Positions 1 to 7,735 of a stretch of 64,000 nt of DNA are shown here, in pieces. The translations under genes and the position numbers were made by a program. The notes under the pieces were generated by a model. That model was not told the origin of the DNA and did not search any database. It saw nothing but the letters and a program-made list of their open reading frames with translations. Source of the stretch: Actinomycetes bacterium (GTDB lineage: Bacteria; Actinomycetota; Actinomycetes; Propionibacteriales; Propionibacteriaceae); NCBI GenBank assembly GCA_030426725.1, contig JAUHXZ010000001.1, forward strand, positions 62,001 through 126,000, written 5' to 3'. How positions within the stretch are numbered: position 1 is the first letter of the stretch; every line of letters starts with the position of its first letter.

Positions 1-97
1 GGGTCTTGCCGACCTCTTCGGACACCAGGTCGATGTCCAGGACGTCGCCGACAGCAACCTTGTGCTGACGTCCACCGTTGCGCACGATCGCGTACAC
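1..97 (-). CDS. rplU: 50S ribosomal protein L21, 5' end only
   Basis: Reading leftward from a GTG at 97, the 32 visible codons begin [20 protein letters not shown]. This is the N-terminus of bacterial ribosomal protein L21, a component of the large subunit that binds 23S rRNA. A purine-rich ribosome-binding site (AGAAGGTAGG) lies just upstream of the GTG. The gene runs off the left edge of the window. In most bacteria rplU is followed by rpmA (L27), which would lie outside. The identification rests on the first 32 residues only, but they match the family well. Confidence 0.9.
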   Translation of the reverse strand, partial: MYAIVRNGGRQHKVAVGDVLDIDLVSEEVGKT

Positions 98-168
98 GAC
101 TGACCTACCTTCTTGGTTTCACTTCAAAGCATTTGCGGCGCCGCCAACCCTGAGAAAAGGGGGCAGAA

Positions 169-197
169 CACCGAGGGACAACTTTACGTCCCCGGTG
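169..197 (-). terminator. Probable terminator after RNase J
   Basis: On the minus strand CACCGGGGAC, an 8-nt loop and GTCCCTCGGTG form a ten-pair stem with one bulged base. A pyrimidine-rich stretch with TTTT follows. It lies 28 nt past the RNase J stop and before rplU, so it would separate the two transcripts. Confidence 0.5.
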
Positions 198-225
198 GCA
201 GCGGGTCAAACCGGGCCCGTCGCGA

Positions 226-1902
226 CTAGGTCGTGACGACGACCGGGACGATCATGGGCCTGCGCTTGAGCGTCCTGGCCACCCACTGCCCGGCCGTGCG
301 TCGGGTGACCTGCTGCAGCCGGTAGGGGTCGTCGACGCCGTCGCGCATGGCGTCGAGGAGCGCGCCACGGACCCGTTCACGGACCTCGGCGAACACGCTG
401 TCCTCCTCCGCGAGCCCGCGGGCGTGGACGTCGGGGCCGCTGACGATGCTGCGGTTGTGCAGGTCGACGGCCGTGATCACCGACACGAAGCCCTCCTCGC
501 CGAGGATGCGCCGGTCCATGATCGACTCGCTGATGTCGCCGACGGTGGAGCCGTCGACGAACACGTAGCTGGCGTCGATGGCGCCGACCTTCTTGGCGAC
601 GCCGTCGCGAAGGTCGATGACGTCGCCGTCGCCCGCGATGATCGTGCGGTCCGCCGGGACGCCCGTGGCCTGGGCGAGCTTGGCATTGGCGATGAGGTGA
701 CGCGCCTCGCCATGGATCGGCATGACGTTGCCGGGCTTGAGGATGTTGTAGCAGTACAGCAACTCCCCCGCCGACGCGTGGCCGGAGACATGCACCAGCG
801 CGTTGCCCTTGTGGACGACGTTGGCCCCCAGCTTCGTGAGCCCGTTGATGACGCGGTAGACGGAGTTCTCGTTACCGGGGATCAGCGAGCTGGCGAGCAG
901 CACCGTGTCACCCTCACCGACCTCGATGACCGGATGGTCACTGTTGGCGATTCGGCTGAGCGCGGCCATCGGCTCGCCCTGCGACCCGGTTGAGACGATG
1001 ACCACCTCGTTGGCGGGGTGCCGGTCGATCTCCTTGAGTTCGATGAGCGTGCCCGCCGGGACGTTGAGGAAGCCCAGGTCGCGGGCGGTGGCCATGTTGC
1101 GCACCATCGAGCGTCCGACGTACACCACCTTGCGACCGTGCTTGACCGCCATGTCCAGCACCTGCTGGACGCGGTGGACGTGGCTGGCGAAGCAGGCGAC
1201 GATGAGTCGGCCGTTCGCCTGGTCGAACACCCGCGAGATCGCGGGGGTGATGTCCTTCTCCAACGGCGTGAACCCGGGCGTCTCGGCGTTGGTGGAGTCC
1301 ACCATGAACAGGTCGACCCCCTCCTCGCCGAGCCGGGCGAAGCCGCGCAGATCGGTGATGCGGCCGTCCAGGGGAAGCTGGTCCATCTTGAAGTCGCCGG
1401 TGTGGAGGACCAGGCCGGCCTTGGTGCGGATGGCGACCGCGAGCGCGTCGGGGATGGAGTGCGTGACGGCGAGGAACTCGAACTCGAAGTTGCCCACCTC
1501 GAGGATCTCGCCCTCCTCGACGGCGTCGAGGTCGAAGTTGCGGATGCGGTGCTCGCGCAGCTTCGCGGCGATGAACGCCAGCGCCAGCTTGGAGCCGAAC
1601 ACGGGGATGTCGGGGCGCTTCTTGAGCAGGTACGGCACGGCCCCGATGTGGTCCTCGTGGCCGTGGGTGATGACGAGGGCGACGATGTCGTCGAGGCGGT
1701 CCTCGAGGTAGTCAAGCGCTGGAAGGATTAGATCTACACCGGGGTGGTCGTCCTCCGGGAAGAGCACGCCACAGTCGACCAGCGCGATCTGACCGTCGAT
1801 CTCGAAGGCCGTCATGTTGCGACCGATGTCGCCGAGCCCGCCGAGCGGGACGACCCGCAGGGTTCCGGGGGCGAGCTTCGGGGGATTCTTCAGATCGGTC
1901 AT
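226..1902 (-). CDS. rnj: Ribonuclease J
   Basis: A 558-residue metallo-beta-lactamase-fold ribonuclease. The metal-binding HGHEDH motif is at residues 80-85, followed by GAVPYLLKK, and a later HVSGHAS segment belongs to the beta-CASP domain. RNase J enzymes have 5'-3' exonuclease and endonuclease activity and act in mRNA decay and rRNA maturation in the cytoplasm. The length is normal for the family. In many actinomycetes rnj lies near dapA/dapB; here dapB is about 2.4 kb away with a GNAT and a transporter between. The start is an ATG at 1902, 26 nt from the divergent GNAT gene, so the two promoters must be very close. Confidence 0.95.
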   Translation of the reverse strand: MTDLKNPPKLAPGTLRVVPLGGLGDIGRNMTAFEIDGQIALVDCGVLFPEDDHPGVDLILPALDYLEDRLDDIVALVITHGHEDHIGAVPYLLKKRPDIPVFGSKLALAFIAAKLREHRIRNFDLDAVEEGEILEVGNFEFEFLAVTHSIPDALAVAIRTKAGLVLHTGDFKMDQLPLDGRITDLRGFARLGEEGVDLFMVDSTNAETPGFTPLEKDITPAISRVFDQANGRLIVACFASHVHRVQQVLDMAVKHGRKVVYVGRSMVRNMATARDLGFLNVPAGTLIELKEIDRHPANEVVIVSTGSQGEPMAALSRIANSDHPVIEVGEGDTVLLASSLIPGNENSVYRVINGLTKLGANVVHKGNALVHVSGHASAGELLYCYNILKPGNVMPIHGEARHLIANAKLAQATGVPADRTIIAGDGDVIDLRDGVAKKVGAIDASYVFVDGSTVGDISESIMDRRILGEEGFVSVITAVDLHNRSIVSGPDVHARGLAEEDSVFAEVRERVRGALLDAMRDGVDDPYRLQQVTRRTAGQWVARTLKRRPMIVPVVVTT

Positions 1903-1928
1903 GTGAGCAGGCTAGTGGATGGGGCACG

Positions 1929-2471
1929 ATGGGGAGCATGTCCGTCACCGACACCGTCCGCCTTGCCCTCCCCGCCGAAGCCGTCGACGTGGCCCGCATC
2001 CAGCGTCGCGCCTGGGCCGAGTCCGGGCTGCTCGACGCGGCCGGCGGCGGTCTCCCCGCCGACGAGGCGACCCGGATCTGGCACGAGGCCATCGTCAAGC
2101 CTCCGCTGGCGCACATGCGGGTGCTCGTCGCGATCGGTGAGGTGGGCGTCGTGGGCTTCGCCCTCACCGGGCCAAGCGGGGATCCGGACCGCGCGGACCG
2201 CGACGGGACCATCGCCGAGTTCGTCGTCGACCCCCGGCACCGCGGGGCGGGGCACGGGTCGCGGCTCATCAACGCCGCCGTCGACACCTTGAGGCAGGAC
2301 GGCTATCTCGTCGCGACCATGTGGGTGCGGGCCGCCGACGATCCGCTGCGCGCCTTCCTCACCGCCTGCGGCTGGGGCCCCGACGGGGCGCACCAGGAAC
2401 TGGGCACCGAGGACGGGGGGCCGGGTGTGAAGCTCGTGCGGATGCACACCGACATCTCGGTCGACGCCTGA
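1929..2471 (+). CDS. GNAT family N-acetyltransferase
   Basis: A 180-residue protein with the GNAT core. The segment IAEFVVDPRHRGAGHGSRLI (about residues 97-116) carries the acetyl-CoA pyrophosphate-binding R-x-x-G-x-G/A pattern, and a later FLTACGW resembles the C-terminal beta-bulge region. These enzymes transfer acetyl from acetyl-CoA to an amine; the substrate cannot be told from sequence. Two in-frame ATGs, at 1929 and 1938, are possible starts and neither has a well-spaced ribosome-binding site, so the transcript may be nearly leaderless. It is divergent from RNase J. Confidence 0.8.
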   Translation: MGSMSVTDTVRLALPAEAVDVARIQRRAWAESGLLDAAGGGLPADEATRIWHEAIVKPPLAHMRVLVAIGEVGVVGFALTGPSGDPDRADRDGTIAEFVVDPRHRGAGHGSRLINAAVDTLRQDGYLVATMWVRAADDPLRAFLTACGWGPDGAHQELGTEDGGPGVKLVRMHTDISVDA

Positions 2472-2569
2472 ACGGATTTTGCGCCCTCGAGCGCCGCATG
2501 CCAGGGTGGGAAGGATTGTCGCCCCACTTCCGATCTGACTGAGCTGCGCCGAACACGAGGGAGACCCCG

Positions 2570-4243
2570 TTGCACAACCCTGCCAATGCACGAACCGCAC
2601 AGGCGGCGCCCCACCTCGAACATGCCCCGGTGCCCAAGCCGGGCGGTGATCTCAACCGCCCGGTTTTCTTCACCTCAGCGGTGATCATCCTGATCGCGCT
2701 CCTCGCCGCGATCATCGCCCCGCGGGCGTTCAACTCGGTCATCGGCACCATCAACTCGGTGGTGGTGAACTCGATCGGCTGGTACTACGTGGCCCTGGTC
2801 TCCGGCTTCGTGATCTTCTCCCTCGTGGTGGCGTTCAGCAAGCTGGGAACGATCCGCCTCGGCAGGCCCGACGACAAGCCGCAGTACAACTGGCGCACGT
2901 GGTTCGCGATGCTCTTCGCGGCGGGAATGGGAATCGGCCTCGTGTTCTGGGGCGCCGCGGAGCCGCTCTGGCACCTCGCGTCGCCGCCGCCGGGATTCAC
3001 CGGGTCGACGATCGAGGCGCAGGGTCGCCGTGCCATGGCCCAGGCCTTCCTCCACTGGGGCGTCCACGCCTGGGCCGTCTACGTAGTCGTCGGCCTCTCC
3101 GTCGCCTACGCCGTACACCGCAAGGGCCGGCCGGTGTCCATCCGCTGGGCGCTCGAGCCGATCCTCGGCAAGCACACCGACGGCCCCATCGGCAACGCCA
3201 TCGACGTCGCGGCCGTCGTCGGCACCCTCTTCGGCGTCGCCTCGTCGCTCGGGCTGGGCGTCAGCCAAATCGCGGCGGGGCTCGAGTACCTCGGCCTGGG
3301 GACCGCCTCAACGGGCCTCATGCTGGTGCTCATCCTTGTCATCACCTCCCTGGCGACGGTCTCGGTCGTCTCCGGCCTCGACAAGGGCATCGCGTTCCTG
3401 TCGCGCGCCAACCTGTGGCTCGCGGCCCTGCTTGTGGCCGCGGTCCTCATCCTCGGGCCGACGCTGTTCGTGCTGCGCGAGCTGATCTCCGGCGTGGGTG
3501 GCTACGTGCAGAACTTCATCGTCATGTCGTACCAGACCTTCCCCTTCTACGGCGAGGCCGGCGAGGCCTGGCTGGGTTCCTGGACGACGTACTACTGGGG
3601 CTGGTGGATCGCCTGGTCGCCGTTCGTGGGCGTCTTCATCGCCCGGATCTCCCGGGGCCGCACCGTGCGCGAGTTCATCGCGGGCGTGCTGCTGGTGCCC
3701 ACCGCCATCACGATGATCTGGTTCTCGATCCTGGGCGGCACCGCCCTCTACCAGCAGATCTTCCAGGGCGCCGGGCTCATCACCGACGGCGCGGTCAGCA
3801 CGAACACGGCGCTGTTCGAGATGCTGGGCAACCTCCCCGGGGGCGCACTTCTGTCCGGGCTGGCGCTCCTGCTGGTACTGGTGTTCTTCGTGACGAGCTC
3901 CGACTCGGGTTCCTTCGTCGTCGACATGCTCAACCACAACGGCAACCCGAACCCGCCGGTGTGGTCGCGGGTGTTCTGGTCCGTGATGGAGGGGGCGATC
4001 GCCGCGGTGCTGATCTGGGTCAGCTCGACCGCGTTCGACGGCGACACGTCCGGCCTCTCAGCGCTGCAGGCCCTGACGATCGTCGCTGCGGCGCCGTTCT
4101 CCGTCGTGATGATCGGCATGTGCTTCTCTACCGTCAAGGCCCTCAGGCACGACGTCGCGGTCCGGCAGCGGGCCGAGGACGCGCTGCTGCGCAGGGAGCT
4201 CGCCCAGGAGGCCGCCCAGTTGGTCACCGACGCGGCCGACTGA
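2570..4243 (+). CDS. BCCT family betaine/choline/carnitine transporter
   Basis: A 557-residue integral membrane protein with about twelve hydrophobic segments. The motif GMGIGLVFWGAAEPLWH (about residues 123-139) and the GWWIAWSPFVGVFIARISRG segment (about 345-364) are hallmarks of the BCCT family, which takes up glycine betaine, choline, carnitine or related quaternary amines with Na+ or H+. The second motif carries the substrate-binding tryptophans. The start is a TTG at 2570 after GAGGGAG; no better start is visible. The C-terminal tail is charged (about 35 residues), as in osmoregulated members, but whether it senses osmotic stress is not shown. It converges on dapB. Confidence 0.92.
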   Translation: MHNPANARTAQAAPHLEHAPVPKPGGDLNRPVFFTSAVIILIALLAAIIAPRAFNSVIGTINSVVVNSIGWYYVALVSGFVIFSLVVAFSKLGTIRLGRPDDKPQYNWRTWFAMLFAAGMGIGLVFWGAAEPLWHLASPPPGFTGSTIEAQGRRAMAQAFLHWGVHAWAVYVVVGLSVAYAVHRKGRPVSIRWALEPILGKHTDGPIGNAIDVAAVVGTLFGVASSLGLGVSQIAAGLEYLGLGTASTGLMLVLILVITSLATVSVVSGLDKGIAFLSRANLWLAALLVAAVLILGPTLFVLRELISGVGGYVQNFIVMSYQTFPFYGEAGEAWLGSWTTYYWGWWIAWSPFVGVFIARISRGRTVREFIAGVLLVPTAITMIWFSILGGTALYQQIFQGAGLITDGAVSTNTALFEMLGNLPGGALLSGLALLLVLVFFVTSSDSGSFVVDMLNHNGNPNPPVWSRVFWSVMEGAIAAVLIWVSSTAFDGDTSGLSALQALTIVAAAPFSVVMIGMCFSTVKALRHDVAVRQRAEDALLRRELAQEAAQLVTDAAD

Positions 4244-4260
4244 CCGCCGGGCATCGGCGG
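4244..4260. terminator. Short hairpin between BCCT and dapB
   Basis: CCGCCG, a 5-nt loop and CGGCGG fill the 18-nt gap between two convergent genes. The stem is only six pairs and has no T-tract, so it is a weak candidate for a shared terminator. Confidence 0.3.
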
Positions 4261-4261
4261 C

Positions 4262-5002
4262 TCAGATCCCGAGCACCGACTCCATCTCGAGCGTCAGCCC
4301 AGGGTTGTCGACGACGTAGCGGATGCCCGCGACGACGCCCGGCATGAATGACGAACGGTCGAAGGAGTCGTGCCGGATCGTCAGGGTCTCCCCCAGCGCG
4401 CCGAGCAGCACCTCCTGGTGGGCGACCAGCCCCTGCAACCTCACCCCGTGGATGTGGACCCCGTCGACGACGGCACCGCGGGCCCCGTCGTCGTGCACGG
4501 TCGCGTCGGGAACGGGGTCCATCTCCGCCGCGGCCCGGGCGGCGGCGATGCGGCGGGCGGTCGTCGCGGAGGTGCCCGACGGTGCGTCGGCCTTGTTCGG
4601 ATGGTGCAGTTCGACGATCTCCACCGACGGGTAGAACGGCGCGGCCTTGGCGGCGAACTGCATCATCAGCACGGCGCCGATCGAGAAGTTCGAGGCGATG
4701 AGCACCCCCGCGTCGGGATGCTCGTCGCAGAGTTCCCGCACGCGCGCCAGCCGCTCCTCGGTGAAGCCGGTCGTCCCGATCACCATGTGCAGGTCACGCT
4801 CGAGGCACCACTCGATGTTGTCCATCACGGAGTTCGGATTGGTGAAGTCGACCACGACCTGCGCACGGCCGAGCTGCTCGCGAGGCTCCCCGATGTCGCA
4901 GCCGCCGACGGTGGTCATGCCCTCGGCCAGTTCGACGGCGCGAACCACCTCGCTGCCCATCTTGCCGCTGGCTCCCAGCACCCCGACCCGGATGTCGTTC
5001 AC
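4262..5002 (-). CDS. dapB: 4-hydroxy-tetrahydrodipicolinate reductase
   Basis: A 246-residue DapB. It reduces 4-hydroxy-tetrahydrodipicolinate with NAD(P)H in the lysine/diaminopimelate pathway, supplying lysine and peptidoglycan DAP. The N-terminus VNDIRVGVLGASGKMGSEVV has the Rossmann GxxGxxG pattern. VEIVELHHPNKADAPSGT contains the catalytic histidine-lysine region and the substrate-binding GT. I chose the GTG at 5002 because AGAGGAGA lies at the right distance and the length then matches mycobacterial DapB. The open frame continues 43 codons upstream, but that part is Ala/Arg-rich, unlike the family, and overlaps the repeat region. Transcribed leftward, convergent with the BCCT gene. Confidence 0.95.
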   Translation of the reverse strand: MNDIRVGVLGASGKMGSEVVRAVELAEGMTTVGGCDIGEPREQLGRAQVVVDFTNPNSVMDNIEWCLERDLHMVIGTTGFTEERLARVRELCDEHPDAGVLIASNFSIGAVLMMQFAAKAAPFYPSVEIVELHHPNKADAPSGTSATTARRIAAARAAAEMDPVPDATVHDDGARGAVVDGVHIHGVRLQGLVAHQEVLLGALGETLTIRHDSFDRSSFMPGVVAGIRYVVDNPGLTLEMESVLGI

Positions 5003-5132
5003 GTCTGTTCTCCTCTGCTCGATCGTCCGCCTTCCATCCAAGCACGCCGGCCAAGAGCCCGCCACGTCCGCGGCACCCGCACTGGCGCCAGCTGTACTGC
5101 GCGACGCCAGTGCCGGAGGGCTGGCGCCCACC

Positions 5133-5196
5133 GACGCCAGCCGTTCAGGGCGATGCCGGCGCTACTGCGCTGGTGGCGCGCAGCAAGGCTGGCGTC
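5133..5196. repeat. 64-bp dispersed repeat, copy A
   Basis: The element begins GACGCCAG and ends CTGGCGTC, an 8-bp terminal inverted repeat. It is about 78% identical, without gaps, to a 64-bp element at 41022-41085; the terminal 8-mers are perfect and most changes are in the interior. Additional GACGCCAG/CTGGCGCC and CACTGGCG/CGCCAGTG pairs sit just upstream (about 5083-5128), so the site may hold stacked or degenerate copies. It lies in the 315-nt gap between dapB and pnp, where I see no gene. Confidence 0.7.
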
Positions 5197-5259
5197 GACC
5201 GGATCCCACGGACCGTTTGATGGGCGACGGGCATCGCTCCGGCGTGGCGGGGAGCGGGA

Positions 5260-5300
5260 ACGCCGAGGGGCGGGCCCATGATGGACCCGCCCCTCGGCGT
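5260..5300 (-). terminator. Terminator of pnp
   Basis: A perfect 15-bp stem (ACGCCGAGGGGCGGG at 5260-5274 and its complement at 5286-5300) with an 11-nt loop lies 18 nt past the pnp stop. There is no strong T-run, as is common for GC-rich actinobacterial terminators. Confidence 0.8.
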
Positions 5301-5317
5301 CAGGTGATCAGCAGGGA

Positions 5318-7519
5318 TCAGGCCTCGTCGTCGGCCTTCTCCTCGATGACCGGAACCAGCGACAGCTTGCCGCGGTCGTCGATGTCGGAGATCTCGACCT
5401 GGAGCTTCTGACCGACCGACAGGACGTCCTCGACGCTCTCGACGCGCTGGCCACCCGCGAGGGGGCGCAGCTTGGAGATGTGCAGCAGGCCGTCCTTGCC
5501 CGGGAGCAGAGACACGAACGCGCCGAACGACGTGAGCTTGACGACGGTGCCGAGGTACCGTTCGCCGCGCTCCGGCATGTGCGGGTTGGCGATCGCGTTG
5601 ATGGCCGCGACGGCCGCCTCCGCGGCCTCGCCGCTGTCGGCGCCGACGTAGACGGTGCCGTCGTCCTCGATCGCGATGTTGGCCCCGGTGTCCTCCTGGA
5701 TCTGGTTGATGATCTTGCCCTTGGGGCCGATCACCTCACCGATCTTGTCCACCGGCACGCGCAGCGAGATGATGCGCGGCGCGAAGGGGCTCATCTCGTC
5801 GGGCACGTCGATGGCCTCGCCCATGACGTCGAGCAGCGTGTGCCGCGCGTCGCGGGCCTGCAGAAGGGCCTTCTGGAGCTCGCTGGCGGGGATGCCGTTG
5901 AGCTTGGTGTCCAACTGCAGCGCGGTGACGAAGTCCCGCGTGCCGGCGACCTTGAAGTCCATGTCGCCGAGCGCGTCCTCGGCGCCCAGGATGTCGGTCA
6001 GCGCGATGTACTTCGTCTCGCCGTCGACGTCCTCGCTCATGAGGCCCATCGCGATGCCCGCGACCGCGGACTTCAGCGGCACGCCCGCGTTGAGCAGCGA
6101 CAGCGTGGAGGCGCAGACCGAGCCCATCGAGGTGGAGCCGTTGGACCCGAGGGCCTCGGACACCTGGCGGATGGCGTAGGGGAACTCGTTGCGGGTGGGC
6201 AGCACCGGGAGCAGCGCGCGCTCGGCGAGCGCTCCGTGGCCGATCTCGCGGCGCTTCGGCGACCCGACGCGGCCGGTCTCACCGGTCGAGTAGGGCGGGA
6301 AGTTGTAGTTGTGCATGTACCGCTTGGTGCTCTCCGGCGAGAGCGTGTCGATCTTCTGCTCCATGTCGAGCATGTTGAGCGTGGAGACGCCCATGATCTG
6401 GGTCTCGCCGCGCTGGAACAGCGCCGAGCCGTGGGCACGCGGGATGACCGCGACCTCGGCCGAGAGCTCGCGGATCTCGCGGGGACCGCGTCCGTCGATG
6501 CGGACGTGATCGGTGAGCGTGCGGTGACGCACGAGCTTCTTGGTCAGGGCCTTGAGGGCGCCGGAGACCTCGTTCAGGCGGCCCTCGAAGCGCTCGGCGA
6601 GCTGCGCGGTGACGTCCTGACGGACGGCGTGCGTGGCGTCGTCGCGCTCCTGCTTGCCGGGGATCTGCATGGCCTCGGCGATGCGGTCCGTGGCGAGCTC
6701 GGCGACGGCCTCGTAGACGTCGTCCTCGTAGTCGCGGAAGACGGGGAAGTCGTAGGTCTCGCGGGGCAGCTTGGCCGCCAGCTCGGACTGCGCGTCGCAC
6801 AAGGCCTTGATGAACGGCTTGGCCGCCTCGAGGCCCTCGCCGACGATCTCTTCGGTCGGCGCGGTCTTGCCGGAGCGGACGAGCTCCCAGGTGGCCTCGG
6901 TTCCGCCGGCCTCGACCATCATGATCGCGACGTCGCCGTCGGCGAGCACGCGGCCCGCCACGACCATCTGGAAGGTGGACTTGGCGACCTGCTCGACGGT
7001 GGGGAAACCGACCCACTGGTCGTCGATGAGGGCCACGCGGACGCCGCCGATGGGCCCGGAGAACGGCAGGCCGGCGAGCTGGGTCGACATGGAGGCCGCA
7101 TTGATCGCGACGACGTCGTAGTAGTGCGCCGGGTTCAGCGACAGGACGGTGACGACGACCTGGACCTCGTTGCGCAGGCCCTTGACGAACGCGGGGCGCA
7201 GCGGGCGGTCGATGAGGCGCGACGCCAGGATCGCGCCCTCGCCCGGGCGGCCTTCGCGGCGGAAGAACGAGCCGGGGATTCGGCCCGCGGCGTACATGCG
7301 CTCTTCGAGGTCGACCGTCAGCGGGAAGAAGTCGATGGCGTCGCGCGGGGTCTTCTGCGCGGTGGTGGCCGACAGCAGCATGGTGTCGCCGTCGAGGAAG
7401 ACGGCGGCCGAGCCGTCGGCCTGCTGGGCCAGCATGCCGGCCTCGAAGCGGATGGTGTGGTTGCCGTGCTTGCCGTTGTCGATGACGGCCTCGGCGAATT
7501 CGATGCCTGGTCCTTCCAC
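5318..7519 (-). CDS. pnp: Polynucleotide phosphorylase
   Basis: A 733-residue PNPase, a phosphorolytic 3'-5' exoribonuclease that also makes polynucleotide tails. In actinomycetes the orthologue has been called guanosine pentaphosphate synthetase (GpsI). Two RNase PH-like domains are followed by a KH domain ([20 protein letters not shown], about residues 595-615) and an S1 domain ([20 protein letters not shown], about 655-675). I chose the GTG at 7519: GAAAGGAGC precedes it, and the protein then begins [16 protein letters not shown] as in relatives. The open frame extends 35 codons further upstream without family similarity. It would work with RNase J in RNA decay. Ends in a strong hairpin terminator. 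Confidence 0.96.
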   Translation of the reverse strand: MEGPGIEFAEAVIDNGKHGNHTIRFEAGMLAQQADGSAAVFLDGDTMLLSATTAQKTPRDAIDFFPLTVDLEERMYAAGRIPGSFFRREGRPGEGAILASRLIDRPLRPAFVKGLRNEVQVVVTVLSLNPAHYYDVVAINAASMSTQLAGLPFSGPIGGVRVALIDDQWVGFPTVEQVAKSTFQMVVAGRVLADGDVAIMMVEAGGTEATWELVRSGKTAPTEEIVGEGLEAAKPFIKALCDAQSELAAKLPRETYDFPVFRDYEDDVYEAVAELATDRIAEAMQIPGKQERDDATHAVRQDVTAQLAERFEGRLNEVSGALKALTKKLVRHRTLTDHVRIDGRGPREIRELSAEVAVIPRAHGSALFQRGETQIMGVSTLNMLDMEQKIDTLSPESTKRYMHNYNFPPYSTGETGRVGSPKRREIGHGALAERALLPVLPTRNEFPYAIRQVSEALGSNGSTSMGSVCASTLSLLNAGVPLKSAVAGIAMGLMSEDVDGETKYIALTDILGAEDALGDMDFKVAGTRDFVTALQLDTKLNGIPASELQKALLQARDARHTLLDVMGEAIDVPDEMSPFAPRIISLRVPVDKIGEVIGPKGKIINQIQEDTGANIAIEDDGTVYVGADSGEAAEAAVAAINAIANPHMPERGERYLGTVVKLTSFGAFVSLLPGKDGLLHISKLRPLAGGQRVESVEDVLSVGQKLQVEISDIDDRGKLSLVPVIEEKADDEA

Positions 7520-7705
7520 GGACAGGCTCCTTTCGGGTGGGTTGTGCCACCGCGCAGGGCGAAACCTCGCCCGAATTCTGCCTGCCGGTCTTCGATCGAG
7601 GTCCGCGGGGGCGCCCGATGGCACCCGAGAACCACTACCGAGGACCAGACGGACACGTGCGCTGGGCGGCGGGGTGGAGACAAAGATTGTTCAGTTGTCC
7701 AGTGC

Positions 7706-7735
7706 ATTCTAGCGGGTTGGGCGACCATAGTTGAA
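7706..7735 (-). promoter_or_regulatory. Possible pnp promoter
   Basis: On the minus strand TAGAAT (complement of 7706-7711) resembles a -10 box, with a weak -35 TTCAAC 18 bp upstream (7730-7735). This would give a leader of about 180 nt before the pnp GTG. The -35 overlaps the putA start codon, so divergent control is possible. Confidence 0.35.
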
